Positions 8,287 through 17,538 are shown, counted from the stretch's first letter. The stretch is DNA of 64,000 nucleotides from Bacillus sp. FJAT-50079 (GCF_018343515.1 NZ_JAGYPD010000001.1:248001-312000); one strand, 5' to 3'. The notes: generated by a model not told the origin, from the sequence alone. Numbers and translations are program-made.

Positions 8287-8317
8287 AAATAAAAAGGCGA
8301 ATAAAGGATCGCCTTTT
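8287..8317 (-). terminator. rho-independent terminator of the FadR/ABC/UroD operon
   Basis: Perfect 9-bp stem (8292-8300 with 8309-8317). On the minus strand it is followed by tttttatttttgaga. It lies 21 bases beyond the stop of the regulator gene at 8338. Confidence 0.75.
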
Positions 8318-8337
8318 CTAGTACCAAATAATTACAA

Positions 8338-8967
8338 CTATATCTTCAAGGATAGTATATCCTCGACTAGTTTTTGTTTAGCTTTATCAAACTCTTTGTT
8401 TTCAAGGCTTGAGACAATTTCTCGATGTGTATCAATATCAAGACTTGCAGCGCTGTTTCCCCACTGTTCCCAGTATGACTGTGCATAAGCCCTGCTAATA
8501 ATGCTCATCGTTTTATCCAGCATTGTTTGCATCCATGTATTTCCAGCCAAACTGTTTAGGAGCAAATGAAATTTAATATTATTATTCCAATGTGTCCATA
8601 AGTCTGCTGATATGCGTGTACGTTCACACTCATCATTATAATTTTTCAGCATATTAATCTTATTTTCATCTAGTTGATGTATAGATTTTTCCAAACCGGC
8701 CAATTCTAAAAGCATTCGAACTTCCATCGCATCTTCAATGTCATTTCTATTCAATTCTACAATGCGATAACCGTAACGAGGCATGCTTTCCAAAACATTC
8801 TCATTTCTTAATTCAACCAATGCCTCTCGAAGGGTTGTTTTACTTACAGTAAACATCTCTATTAATTGTTTTTCTGTAACGATACTATTAACGGGGAAAG
8901 TCCCGATTAATATCTCCGTAATGATTTTATTACGGACATCATCCTTCAAAGAATGATTTTGTTTCAT
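8338..8967 (-). CDS. GntR/FadR-family transcriptional regulator
   Basis: 209 residues from the ATG at 8967, which follows AAAGGGAG; a longer open frame upstream overlaps the permease gene and has unlike composition. The N-terminal winged helix (about 1-70) contains EKQLIEMFTVSKTTLREAL, and the C-terminal FCD-type all-helical domain (about 75-205) includes MEVRMLLELAGLE and the HWNNNIKFHLLL metal/ligand region. It is the last gene of the leftward UroD/ABC operon and is a good candidate to bind the palindromic promoter at 13310-13350. Effector unknown. Confidence 0.85.
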   Translation of the reverse strand: MKQNHSLKDDVRNKIITEILIGTFPVNSIVTEKQLIEMFTVSKTTLREALVELRNENVLESMPRYGYRIVELNRNDIEDAMEVRMLLELAGLEKSIHQLDENKINMLKNYNDECERTRISADLWTHWNNNIKFHLLLNSLAGNTWMQTMLDKTMSIISRAYAQSYWEQWGNSAASLDIDTHREIVSSLENKEFDKAKQKLVEDILSLKI

Positions 8968-9032
8968 TGAGATAACTCCCTTTAACCCAAAATGATTTTC
9001 TACCAATATAAGGATACCATAAATTATATATT

Positions 9033-9893
9033 CTAACCTTTCACCGCCCCCGCAGATATTCCTTCCACTTGGTATTTTTGGAAAATGAAATATAAAATGA
9101 TGATCGGAACAACAGCAAATGTAGTTCCCGCCATAATTACCGGCCACGGGGTAGATAATCCTTCACTCACTGGTAATAATGATATTGAAACCATAAGCGT
9201 GAACTTTTCTTGAGTACGCAAGAATATCAATGGCCAGAAAAAGTCATTCCATCTTGCAATTAATGTCAACGTCGCCCAAGCAGCAAGCCCTGGTTTAATA
9301 ATAGGCAAAACAACTCTCCAAAATGTTTGAAAATCAGTACACCCATCAATTTTTGCAGCTTCTAGAATTTCATCAGGAACTGCCGCGATGTATTGTCTCA
9401 TATAAAATATACCAATCGCAGTAGCTGCTTTCGGAATGATCAATGCCCAAAGACTATTTACGAGTGCGAACTTTTTCATAATGACAAATAGTGGAATAAC
9501 CCCAACTTCAAGTGGAACAAGCATTGTAGCAATCACTATATAAAATAGTACATTCCTAGCGGGAAATTTAAATTTCGCAAATGCATATCCAGCTAGAGCG
9601 CAGAAAAACAATGTAAATGCTGTACCTATTAATGTTGTAAATAAACTATTATACGTGTGTTTAAGGATTGGAATAAGTTCGTAAACTGCCACAAAGTTAT
9701 CCAATGTGGGATTTTGGAGAGCGATTGCTTTGAAGCCACCAACACTTTCTGATACAGGCTTCAGTGAAATTGCTATCATCCATACAACAGGAAACAAGCA
9801 CACGATTGTGGTCAAAATTAACAAAGAATATACTACAATATCAATTATTTTTCGATTCACTTTGTTAGTTGAAACAGACGTTACACTTTGCAT
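9033..9893 (-). CDS. carbohydrate ABC transporter permease, MalG type
   Basis: 286 residues, six predicted membrane helices, first at about 17-38 (VVYSLLILTTIVCLFPVVWM). The EAA loop EAAKIDGCTDFQTFWRVVLP contacts the ATPase. This is the CUT1 MalG class, partner of the MalF-type permease at 9917 and the binding protein at 10896. No ATPase gene is in the operon, so a shared MsmX-like ATPase is expected. The gene starts 10 bases after AAAGGAG. Substrate unknown. Confidence 0.85.
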   Translation of the reverse strand: MQSVTSVSTNKVNRKIIDIVVYSLLILTTIVCLFPVVWMIAISLKPVSESVGGFKAIALQNPTLDNFVAVYELIPILKHTYNSLFTTLIGTAFTLFFCALAGYAFAKFKFPARNVLFYIVIATMLVPLEVGVIPLFVIMKKFALVNSLWALIIPKAATAIGIFYMRQYIAAVPDEILEAAKIDGCTDFQTFWRVVLPIIKPGLAAWATLTLIARWNDFFWPLIFLRTQEKFTLMVSISLLPVSEGLSTPWPVIMAGTTFAVVPIIILYFIFQKYQVEGISAGAVKG

Positions 9894-9916
9894 CGTATTT
9901 TAATTACTCCTTTCCC

Positions 9917-10804
9917 TTATACTCCACCTTGTTTACGCATAAGTACTAATTGAATAACAGATAATATTAATAGGATCATCATTAAAATATAGCCAATGGC
10001 GGCAGCATATCCAAATTTAAAAAGAACAAAGCTATTTTCATACATATACTGGAACAAAGAAATATTCGATGTACCCGGACCTTTTAAAATAAAAGGTTCT
10101 GTAAAGATATTCCATGAATCAACCGTAATCGTAATAAAACAGAATAATAGGATGCCACCAAGTGACGGAAGTGTTATTTTGAAAAATTGCTGAAATATAT
10201 TTGCACCGTCTATTCTTGCAGCTTCATAATACTCGTACGGAATGGTCATTAATCCCGACAAAATGATCAACGTAAACCATGGTGTGTGTCGCCAAACATT
10301 AAGAATAATAACTGGAATTTTTGACAAAGACATATTTGTTAACCACTGTGCGTGTTGTATACCAAAGAGACCTAAAAATTCATTAATGACACCAGAATTT
10401 GAGTCAAACATAATATTAAAAATTAAGCCCATTGCGACGGTTGCGCAAACGTAAGGAAAAAACGTCATACTTTTAAAAAAGCTTTTTGCTCGAAGTTTTT
10501 TATAGTTAAGCAAAACAGAAATGAGAAGTGCTAACGGAATAATAAGTATTAAAGCACTCATCCAATAAATAAATGTATTTTTCACTGCATCCCAAAACAT
10601 GTAATCCTTCATTAAAAGCTTATAATTATCTAAACCAACACTTTTTGGGTCACCTAGACCATTCCACTCAGTAAAACTAATTTTTAGCGTCCAAATCATC
10701 GGAAATAGTTGAAAGATGAAAAACAATATAAAAAATGGTGAAATGAACAAATAAGGATTACGATATTTTTTAAATGCTTTCATCCATCGATTATTGATTT
10801 CCAA
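9917..10804 (-). CDS. carbohydrate ABC transporter permease, MalF type
   Basis: 295 residues from a TTG at 10804 preceded by AAGGTGAG; a GTG at 10813 is the alternative but lacks its own ribosome binding site. Six membrane helices begin at about 20 (FISPFFILFFIFQLFPMIW). EAARIDGANIFQQFFKITLP is the EAA loop. It pairs with the permease at 9033 and lies 23 bases upstream of it. Part of the importer linked to the UroD-like protein. Confidence 0.85.
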   Translation of the reverse strand: MEINNRWMKAFKKYRNPYLFISPFFILFFIFQLFPMIWTLKISFTEWNGLGDPKSVGLDNYKLLMKDYMFWDAVKNTFIYWMSALILIIPLALLISVLLNYKKLRAKSFFKSMTFFPYVCATVAMGLIFNIMFDSNSGVINEFLGLFGIQHAQWLTNMSLSKIPVIILNVWRHTPWFTLIILSGLMTIPYEYYEAARIDGANIFQQFFKITLPSLGGILLFCFITITVDSWNIFTEPFILKGPGTSNISLFQYMYENSFVLFKFGYAAAIGYILMMILLILSVIQLVLMRKQGGV

Positions 10805-10842
10805 ATATCTCACCTTCTTAGCAGTTTGTAAGAATAGATAGA

Positions 10843-10872
10843 GCTTTATATAGGTTGTAGTCTATACAAAGC
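10843..10872 (-). other. stem-loop after the binding-protein gene
   Basis: Arms 10843-10853 and 10862-10872 pair at 10 of 11 positions. It lies between the solute-binding protein gene and the MalF-type permease gene, where such hairpins stabilise or partly terminate the mRNA and raise binding-protein levels relative to the permeases. Confidence 0.5.
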
Positions 10873-10895
10873 CCTAAACTGATTCTTGTACTTAA

Positions 10896-12287
10896 TTATT
10901 CATTTGCAGGAGTTGTTTTCCCAATTTTATCTCTTAGATTTTTTCCCATATTTTTAATCGCCTCATCCATTGTTTGTGTACCTGCAATGAATTTTTCAAG
11001 TTCTACTGAAATAATTTGGTCTGCTTCTGCATCATCCGTAGTAATTCGAAGGTTTTCAGCGCCATTTTCAAGCGAAATCCCTTCCATTTCTCTAAATGAT
11101 TGTCCACCATAAAAATCGGAAGACTCTTTCCAAAACTCATCTTCTAGTAATTCCTTCGCGATCGGATTGGCATATGGAGCATCTTGTTGAACCATTGATT
11201 CTGTCCATACTTGTCTTTCCTTTGCATCAAATTGGAAATCTTCCCATAATTCTTTGAACAAATCAGCATATTTTGCTTCCGGTTTATTCACGATCGCAAA
11301 CATGCTTGTCACAGGTGCTCCACGCTTTCCAATATCCTGATACATTGGTGCTGGCATTACCCGCCATTTTCCTTCCATATCAGATAAATTTTTTCTAATA
11401 AATTCATCCCAAAATGCACCTATATAATAGGTTGCAACCTCCCCATTACGAGTTGCATCATATAGTGGCGCTTGCATAATTTGACTTTTTAAAACAAGCT
11501 CCTCTTTTACTAACGTTTCAATCGTTTCAAATGCAAGTCGAGCACCTGGATCTTTATCAATTACAATATTCCCCTCATCATCCCAGATTTTCGCATTAGC
11601 TTGCGGCATGAACCCCCTACGTCCATAATATCTCCAAGTAAGATTGCCGGGATCAATGTAAGAAAGGTATACTTCTCCATTACTTGCCTCTTTCAATTTA
11701 CGTCCCACTTCAATATAGCCTTCGACAGTATCCATCTCTTTAGGATCAATATTGTATTTATCAAAAATTTCTTGATTGTAAAAAAGTACCTGTGGTCTAA
11801 CTGCATCAGGTAAACCGTAAACTTTCCCTTTATAAGTTAACTGTTCCAATGCGCCATCAACTAGCTTATCTTCAAACGGTTTTACAAATTCAGTGAGATC
11901 CATCAAAACTCCACCTTCAGCCATATCGATCATACTGACTGGAGCAGTTTGAATCACATCAGCCATATCATCATAAGTTCCTGAAGCAAAGGATGTAACT
12001 ACTTTTTGCCTTGCATCTGCCTCACCCTCTGTTTGAACCATTTCAAATTCTACTTCAGGTGCAATATCTCTATTTCTTTCTAACCAATTATTATAATATT
12101 CCATCGTATATTGAGGCTGTCCGTAACCGTAAATAACCATTTTTCCTTTGGGAAAAGTGTTCGAGTCACTTGATTTGCTACCATTCCCCTCATTTTGTGT
12201 CGTTTCCTTTCCTCCAGAACATCCAGCCATAAGAACAAGTAGAGATAGAGCAATCAAACTAAATACTTTTTTGATATTTCTGTTCAT
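10896..12287 (-). CDS. extracellular solute-binding lipoprotein (ABC, family 1)
   Basis: 463 residues from the ATG at 12287 (after AAGGGG). A lipoprotein signal ends at the lipobox LMAGC, so the mature protein is anchored outside the membrane. The body is a family 1 sugar-binding fold, with the GLPDAVRPQVLFYNQEIFDKY region typical of MalE-like proteins. It belongs to the importer formed by the permeases at 9917 and 9033 and follows the UroD-like gene by 29 bases. Ligand unknown; the UroD-like partner suggests a methylated or otherwise unusual compound. Confidence 0.87.
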   Translation of the reverse strand: MNRNIKKVFSLIALSLLVLMAGCSGGKETTQNEGNGSKSSDSNTFPKGKMVIYGYGQPQYTMEYYNNWLERNRDIAPEVEFEMVQTEGEADARQKVVTSFASGTYDDMADVIQTAPVSMIDMAEGGVLMDLTEFVKPFEDKLVDGALEQLTYKGKVYGLPDAVRPQVLFYNQEIFDKYNIDPKEMDTVEGYIEVGRKLKEASNGEVYLSYIDPGNLTWRYYGRRGFMPQANAKIWDDEGNIVIDKDPGARLAFETIETLVKEELVLKSQIMQAPLYDATRNGEVATYYIGAFWDEFIRKNLSDMEGKWRVMPAPMYQDIGKRGAPVTSMFAIVNKPEAKYADLFKELWEDFQFDAKERQVWTESMVQQDAPYANPIAKELLEDEFWKESSDFYGGQSFREMEGISLENGAENLRITTDDAEADQIISVELEKFIAGTQTMDEAIKNMGKNLRDKIGKTTPANE

Positions 12288-12316
12288 ACATCTCACCCCT
12301 TCGTTTATTGAAAAAA

Positions 12317-13279
12317 TTATTTTTGATAATATTTTTTCGTTGACTCAACGGCCATTCTTATTTTTTCATATGACATTTCTGTCGGTAACGTACAATCAGC
12401 CCCTAAAATAAACTTCTTAGTTCCTACTTCATCTAGAATGGAGAATACAGCTTTCTCTATCTCTTCTTCTGTTCCACTTACAAGTACACCACTTCGATCA
12501 TCCAAACCACCTAAAATCGTACTGTTTGGAAATAACTTACGACCTTCCTTAAGAGTTAAGCGATTCTCATGTACAGCCCAATTCACGACTTCAGGATCGT
12601 AATCCTTGTATCTCTCAAAGTTCACGTTGTCCTTACAAATATGTAAAACATTGAATGCGCTCGCACTTTTTGCCGCATTTAAAATGAGCAAATCATTTGG
12701 CTTAATATATTGTTCAAACTCTTCATCAGTGAATAATTCCTTTTCACCACCAAGTGCAGAATAATAGATTCCTTGTGCCCCTGCCTCAAGACAAGATTGT
12801 GTGAATTCAGCCATTCCTTCTGATAAAATACGGAATGCATTTGCAACCACTTCAGGTTTTTCTCTTAAATGAGCCGATAATATTGTACGGAGAGTATCAT
12901 AATTCTCCCCACCACCACGAGCGTGGAAAGCCGATGCAATCGTTCCATGAATTGTTGTTAAAATAACAGCTTCATCACCAACTCTATCTACGATTCTTTT
13001 AATAATATCCAATTGATCTACAACAAAAGGATCTTTTAGGCTGATTGGACGAATATTTCTCCAATCATCTGCCTTTGTAATTGGTGTTGAATAAGGAACC
13101 AAGTTCTCATTCATGATTTTCATAATGTCCGTATTCGTTTTACGGAAAAAATTAATATGTGCCTCAACTGCTTCTTTTCCATGATGTTGAGTACTCGGGA
13201 AATGCAGCCAAAAACCAGCAGGCACATAATCGAGTTTCTCACCTCTAACAGCATTTAAAACGCTTTCAAATTTACCCAT
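12317..13279 (-). CDS. UroD-family protein, probable zinc methyltransferase-like enzyme
   Basis: 320 residues from the ATG at 13279, 6 bases after GGGGTG. The fold is that of uroporphyrinogen decarboxylase, but the haem-pathway motif RQAGRY is replaced by PAGFWLHF, so it is not HemE. The segment VLHICKDNV (encoded at 12628-12650) plus a later Cys in GADCTLP (12371-12392) gives the His-x-Cys...Cys zinc-ligand pattern of MtaA/MtbA methyltransferases. First gene of a leftward operon with an ABC importer and a FadR regulator. No corrinoid protein gene is nearby. Demethylation of an imported substrate is inferred only. Confidence 0.8.
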   Translation of the reverse strand: MGKFESVLNAVRGEKLDYVPAGFWLHFPSTQHHGKEAVEAHINFFRKTNTDIMKIMNENLVPYSTPITKADDWRNIRPISLKDPFVVDQLDIIKRIVDRVGDEAVILTTIHGTIASAFHARGGGENYDTLRTILSAHLREKPEVVANAFRILSEGMAEFTQSCLEAGAQGIYYSALGGEKELFTDEEFEQYIKPNDLLILNAAKSASAFNVLHICKDNVNFERYKDYDPEVVNWAVHENRLTLKEGRKLFPNSTILGGLDDRSGVLVSGTEEEIEKAVFSILDEVGTKKFILGADCTLPTEMSYEKIRMAVESTKKYYQK

Positions 13280-13309
13280 GTTGTTCACCCCAACAATATA
13301 TTATTGATA

Positions 13310-13350
13310 TTGACAACCTGATCATACCAGTAGTATGATCAGGTTGTCAA
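13310..13350. promoter_or_regulatory. palindromic bidirectional promoter/operator
   Basis: Two perfect 18-base arms (13310-13327 and 13333-13350) flank the 5-base centre cagta. On the plus strand TTGACA (13310-13315) and TATGAT (13334-13339) form a sigma-A promoter with an 18-base spacer, 44 bases before the lyase start. By symmetry the minus strand has the same TTGACA (13350-13345) and TATGAT (13326-13321) for the UroD operon. The same palindrome could be the operator of the FadR-type regulator. A run of seven T follows on the plus side, so a terminator-like fold is an alternative reading. Confidence 0.75.
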
Positions 13351-13382
13351 TTAGTTTTTTTCTATGAAAGGATGTAATTTTT

Positions 13383-14579
13383 ATGCGATCAAATTGGAGT
13401 GTAGACACACAAATTATTCATTCACACCTTTCACCTGACCCACATACACGAGCCATTTCACAGCCAATCGTACCTGCGGTTGCCTATTCTTTTCCAGATG
13501 CGGAATCGGCTGCCGACGTTGTGGCTGGTGAAAGACCCGGAGATTATTATGGTAGATATGGAAATCCAACATTGAGAACCTTGGAAACAAAAATAGCTGA
13601 GCTTGAAGGTGGAGAAGCGGCTTTAGGAGTAAGTAGCGGGATGGCTGCAATCTCAATTGCCATTCTCGCATTCTGTAAGCAAGGGGATCATATTCTCGTA
13701 ACAAAGGATGTATACGGAGGAACTTATAGTTTCTTAACATCACTTGCACCGCGTTTTGGGATTGAATTTGATTTCGTAGATTGCACCATTTTGGACAAAG
13801 TGAAGCAGTCAATTAAATCAAATACAAAAGCCCTTTATATTGAAACACCTTCAAATCCATTACTTACAATTTTAGATATTCAAGGACTATCAAAAGTCTG
13901 TAAGCAGTACGATTTACCAATGATTGTTGATAATACATTTATGACACCTTATTTGCAAAAGCCACTTGAGCTTGGAGCAGATGTTATTGTCCACAGTGCT
14001 ACAAAATATATTAATGGACACGGCGACGTTATTGCCGGATTTGTTGTTGGAAAAAGTGATCTAATTTCATTTATGCGCAAAAAAATTATGGGTGACCTTG
14101 GACAAAATTTAAATGCTTGGGAATCATTTTTAATTTTGCGTGGATTAAAGACGATGGCGCTCCGAATGCAGCGTCATTGTAGCAGTGCTCAAAAAATTGC
14201 AGAATTCCTGGAGCATCATCCGGCAATTGAACGAGTTTTCTATCCTGGCCTGTATTCGCATCCACAATTCAATTTAGCCAAGAAGCAAATGAAAGCAATG
14301 GGTGGGATTATTTCATTTGAAGTGAAGGGGGGAATTGAAGAAGGAAAAAGGTTCATCAATTCACTTAAAATAGCAATGATTTCATTTAGCTTAGGCGATC
14401 CAGAGACATTGGTTCAACATCCAGCAAGCATGACTCATAATTCAATCCCAGTACAGGATCGGAGTAAATTTGGCATTACGGATGGTTTACTAAGATTATC
14501 TGTGGGCTTAGAAGAACCAGAAGATCTGATTAATGACTTAGACCAAGCATTGAACAGTATTTACTTAGCAACTAACTAA
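13383..14579 (+). CDS. Cys/Met-metabolism PLP enzyme (cystathionine/methionine gamma-lyase type)
   Basis: 398 residues. RYGNPT (59-64), SSGMAAIS, VDNTF (182-186) and the PLP lysine K208 in SATKYINGHGD mark the trans-sulfuration family. In methionine gamma-lyases the motif YGCT has a Cys; here YGGT (111-114) has Gly, so cystathionine gamma-lyase or synthase activity is equally possible. Divergent from the UroD/ABC operon across a shared palindromic promoter, which argues for one common physiological task. A dead partial copy lies at 7782-7997. The start follows GAAAGGATG with an AT-rich spacer. Confidence 0.85.
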   Translation: MRSNWSVDTQIIHSHLSPDPHTRAISQPIVPAVAYSFPDAESAADVVAGERPGDYYGRYGNPTLRTLETKIAELEGGEAALGVSSGMAAISIAILAFCKQGDHILVTKDVYGGTYSFLTSLAPRFGIEFDFVDCTILDKVKQSIKSNTKALYIETPSNPLLTILDIQGLSKVCKQYDLPMIVDNTFMTPYLQKPLELGADVIVHSATKYINGHGDVIAGFVVGKSDLISFMRKKIMGDLGQNLNAWESFLILRGLKTMALRMQRHCSSAQKIAEFLEHHPAIERVFYPGLYSHPQFNLAKKQMKAMGGIISFEVKGGIEEGKRFINSLKIAMISFSLGDPETLVQHPASMTHNSIPVQDRSKFGITDGLLRLSVGLEEPEDLINDLDQALNSIYLATN

Positions 14580-14582
14580 ATT

Positions 14583-14620
14583 GAAAAAGAGAAGCTCTCA
14601 TATCGGCTTCTCTTTTTCAT
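14583..14620 (+). terminator. terminator of the PLP-enzyme gene
   Basis: Perfect 13-bp stem gaaaaagagaagc / gcttctctttttc (14583-14595, 14606-14618), 3 bases after the stop codon; the T-rich right arm supplies the U-tract. Confidence 0.85.
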
Positions 14621-14849
14621 TCATAATGATTTCTATTTAATATCATTTATTTTTTACGATTTAAAGGAATCATGTAGTACAAATTAGCTTTATCAGCGAT
14701 AAAACATCAAGTCAACGGTGATTGTTTAGATGTTATTTGACAGTAACAAATGACCGATATAATTATTGGTTTTAGTTAAGTTGAGTACCCTACCTATTAT
14801 ATAGGCGGGGCGGTGGTTGAGGTAATTAATTCTCCTACTTAATAGTGAA

Positions 14850-15755
14850 TCAACTATAAAATCGATCCACTTCCTCTAATGTTGGTAAGGATGGCTGCGC
14901 CCCTTCCTTTGTGACAACAATCGCCGATACCTTGGTTGCAAATTCCGCAGCTTTTTGATCATCCATACCTTTTGTGACTCCTACAGCAAAAGCTCCGATA
15001 AATGCATCACCAGCTGCAGTCGTATCAATTGATTTTACACGATAAGCTGGAATATGAATTTGCTGCTCACCGTTAATCAAATAAGATCCCTTTTCTCCCA
15101 TTGTTACAATAATCCTATTTAGACCGAGTGATTTTAAATAATGAGCCGCTACTTGCACTTCATTTATTGTCGATGTTGGCATCCCTGTTAGGAGATGTAA
15201 TTCAGTTTCGTTCGGTATTAGCGTATGAATAGATTTTAATAATGGATAGGGAAGTTGCTGAGCTGGAGCTGGATTTAAAATGATGTCTTTTTTTTGCTTT
15301 TCCGCTAGTTGTATCGTATATTCCACTGTCTCAAATGGAATCTCCAGTTGCATGATGATTATGTCACTTTGTTCTATCATATACTTCAATTGATTAATAT
15401 CCGATCGTTTCATTTTGCTATTGGCACCTGGAACGAGAACAATCGTATTCTCTCCATTTTTACTTACAGTAATAAAAGCCATACCAGTTGAACCTTCTAT
15501 TCGTATGCCTTTTGTATTAACACCAGATTGCTCTAAACCGTTCCGTAGGGCCTTGCCATAATCATCCGCACCCACTTTGCCAATCATGGATACATTTGCG
15601 CCAAGTTTGGCGGCTGCAACTGCTTGATTTGCCCCTTTTCCTCCAAGTACTTCTTGAAACTTAAAGCTGGAGATCGTTTCTCCAGCTTGTGGAAGGTGAG
15701 ACACATGGGATACTAAATCCATGTTCAAACTTCCTATAATTAATATTTTTCCCAA
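14850..15755 (-). CDS. rbsK: ribokinase
   Basis: 301 residues from a TTG at 15755 preceded by TAGGTGA; a GTG at 15764 is the alternative. PfkB fold: ILIIGSLNMD near the N-terminus, GGKGANQAVAAAKLG as substrate motif and DTTAAGDAFIGAF with the catalytic Asp. It phosphorylates D-ribose at O5. It is the last gene of the leftward nucleoside operon, so ribose released by the nucleoside hydrolase at 18911 enters the pentose phosphate pathway here. Confidence 0.9.
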   Translation of the reverse strand: MGKILIIGSLNMDLVSHVSHLPQAGETISSFKFQEVLGGKGANQAVAAAKLGANVSMIGKVGADDYGKALRNGLEQSGVNTKGIRIEGSTGMAFITVSKNGENTIVLVPGANSKMKRSDINQLKYMIEQSDIIIMQLEIPFETVEYTIQLAEKQKKDIILNPAPAQQLPYPLLKSIHTLIPNETELHLLTGMPTSTINEVQVAAHYLKSLGLNRIIVTMGEKGSYLINGEQQIHIPAYRVKSIDTTAAGDAFIGAFAVGVTKGMDDQKAAEFATKVSAIVVTKEGAQPSLPTLEEVDRFYS

Positions 15756-15783
15756 GACATTCACCTACTAATAACAATAATGT

Positions 15784-16638
15784 TTATTCTTTCGTCCCAC
15801 TACTAGCGATTCCCTGAACAAAATATTTCTGTAACGGTAAAATAATGATTACAGGGATAATAACGGAAAGTATTGCTGCCGCAAACATCTCATTCCAAAA
15901 AGTAGTGAATTCAGTAACAAAGTCACTTAAAGCAATTTGAATAACTTTATATTCCTTCGATCTTGTTGCAATTAGAGGCCACATAAAAGATTCCCATTGA
16001 TAGATAAATATTAGTAGTCCTGCACTAACTGTCACTGGTTTAGATAATGGCATGATAATATTCCAGTAGACTCTAAACCATGAAGCACCATCCATCTTCG
16101 CTGATTCAATCAACGGCTTAGGAAGATCAAGAAAAAACTGTCTATATAAAAATATGACTAATCCATTCGCAATCCCAGGAACAATTAGTCCCGAATAAGT
16201 ATCTATCCACCCTAAAGCATCAACCAAGCTATACAAAGGAATGGCGATCACTTCAAATGGGATCATAAATGTCAGAAGTACTAATAAAAATAAGAAGTTC
16301 TTCCCTTTGAATGTAAAAACCGCGAAAGCAAATGCGGCTAGCGAGCCAATAAAAAGCCCGAAGATAACATTGGCTACTGATACATAAAAAGTATTAAAAA
16401 AGATTCTACCAAATCCTCGTTCCGTAAATAATGAGGTATAAGCCGTAAAAGTTACTTCACTAGGGACAAAGGTTCTCCAGGTAACTGGAGACATATATCG
16501 AAAAATATCATCTAGCGGTCGTAATGAGGAAACTAATGCAAAAGCCAAAGGCAATAGGATAATTAACGCAAGTAATATTTGTGCGATATAAATAAGCAAG
16601 GTTATTCTTTTTTTACGTCTCAACTCGAATCCCCCCAT
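15784..16638 (-). CDS. ABC transporter permease, MalG type (nucleoside operon)
   Basis: 284 residues if the ATG at 16638 is used, one base after the stop of the upstream permease. A TTG at 16623 preceded by GGGGGG is a good alternative and would remove five residues. Six membrane helices; the EAA loop is ESAKMDGASWFRVYWNIIMP. CUT1-type partner of the permease at 16640. No ATPase in the operon. Probably imports a nucleoside or ribose-containing compound. Confidence 0.83.
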   Translation of the reverse strand: MGGFELRRKKRITLLIYIAQILLALIILLPLAFALVSSLRPLDDIFRYMSPVTWRTFVPSEVTFTAYTSLFTERGFGRIFFNTFYVSVANVIFGLFIGSLAAFAFAVFTFKGKNFLFLLVLLTFMIPFEVIAIPLYSLVDALGWIDTYSGLIVPGIANGLVIFLYRQFFLDLPKPLIESAKMDGASWFRVYWNIIMPLSKPVTVSAGLLIFIYQWESFMWPLIATRSKEYKVIQIALSDFVTEFTTFWNEMFAAAILSVIIPVIIILPLQKYFVQGIASSGTKE

Positions 16639-16639
16639 T

Positions 16640-17503
16640 TTAATGTCTAGCCCTAAACAGCCTGAACTGAAGGGATACAACAAGTAATGTAAGAATCAAT
16701 AAAATAATAACAATCGCCGAAGCTCTCCCCATATCAGAATACAAAAAAGCATTATTAAAACTTTCTAGCATGAGAACATTCGTACTATTTTCTGGGCCAC
16801 CACCTGTCAAAATATACATCGGAGAAAATAAAAGTAAATTGGCTATTGTTACGGAAACAACAACAAATGTCAATGGACGCATCATCATGGGGTAGGTAAT
16901 GGAGCGAAACTGCTCCCAGATGGACGCTCCATCAATTGATGATGCTTCATAAAGTGATTTTGGAACCTCCTGCAATCCTGCCAGTAAAAAGATTGCCCAA
17001 TAGCCAATCCCTCTCCAAGATGAGATTGCAATAATAGATGCGAGTGATTGGTCACTACTCGTTAAAAACGGCTGTGGTGCCATGCCCAAGCCAATTAAAA
17101 TTGAATTTACAACTCCCTGTTCTGGACTAAGCATGATATTCCATAAAATACAGGCTGTTGGAATAGATACAGCAACAGGAACAAAATTAATCCCTCTAAA
17201 GATTGAGATCCCTCTTAATTTAATGTTAAGGAGTAGAGCCAAACCAAATGCTAGTACGACTTGCAATGGATTGATGAAGACATTAAACAATAACGTCGTT
17301 TTTAAAGAATCCCAAAACACTGGATCTTTAAAAAGAGATTGATAGTTTTGCACTCCAATGAACTCTTTTACGTCCGTTAAAAATGTTGGCGCATATAAAC
17401 TCTGAACCAGCCCGGAGAATATTGGATACAATTTAAATAGAAGTAGCCCGATAATAGCCGGAAACAAAAATAAGTAGGGCGTTAAACGATTCGCCGTCTT
17501 CAT
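16640..17503 (-). CDS. ABC transporter permease, MalF type (nucleoside operon)
   Basis: 287 residues from the ATG at 17503 after AGGTGAG. Helix 1 at about 11-31 (YLFLFPAIIGLLLFKLYPIF). The EAA loop is EASSIDGASIWEQFRSITYP. Forms the channel with the MalG-type permease and takes substrate from the binding protein at 17570. Confidence 0.85.
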   Translation of the reverse strand: MKTANRLTPYLFLFPAIIGLLLFKLYPIFSGLVQSLYAPTFLTDVKEFIGVQNYQSLFKDPVFWDSLKTTLLFNVFINPLQVVLAFGLALLLNIKLRGISIFRGINFVPVAVSIPTACILWNIMLSPEQGVVNSILIGLGMAPQPFLTSSDQSLASIIAISSWRGIGYWAIFLLAGLQEVPKSLYEASSIDGASIWEQFRSITYPMMMRPLTFVVVSVTIANLLLFSPMYILTGGGPENSTNVLMLESFNNAFLYSDMGRASAIVIILLILTLLVVSLQFRLFRARH

Positions 17504-17538
17504 TTGTCTCACCTACATTCATTAGAATTATTTTTCAT

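Noticed and set aside
8968-9147. Upstream extension of the FadR-type regulator frame
   Set aside because: It overlaps the MalG-type permease gene, has odd Cys/His-rich composition and no ribosome binding site; the ATG at 8967 has AAAGGGAG.
12317-13279. HemE (haem biosynthesis uroporphyrinogen decarboxylase)
   Set aside because: The RQAGRY substrate motif is missing and methyltransferase-type zinc ligands are present; operon context is an importer, not haem genes.
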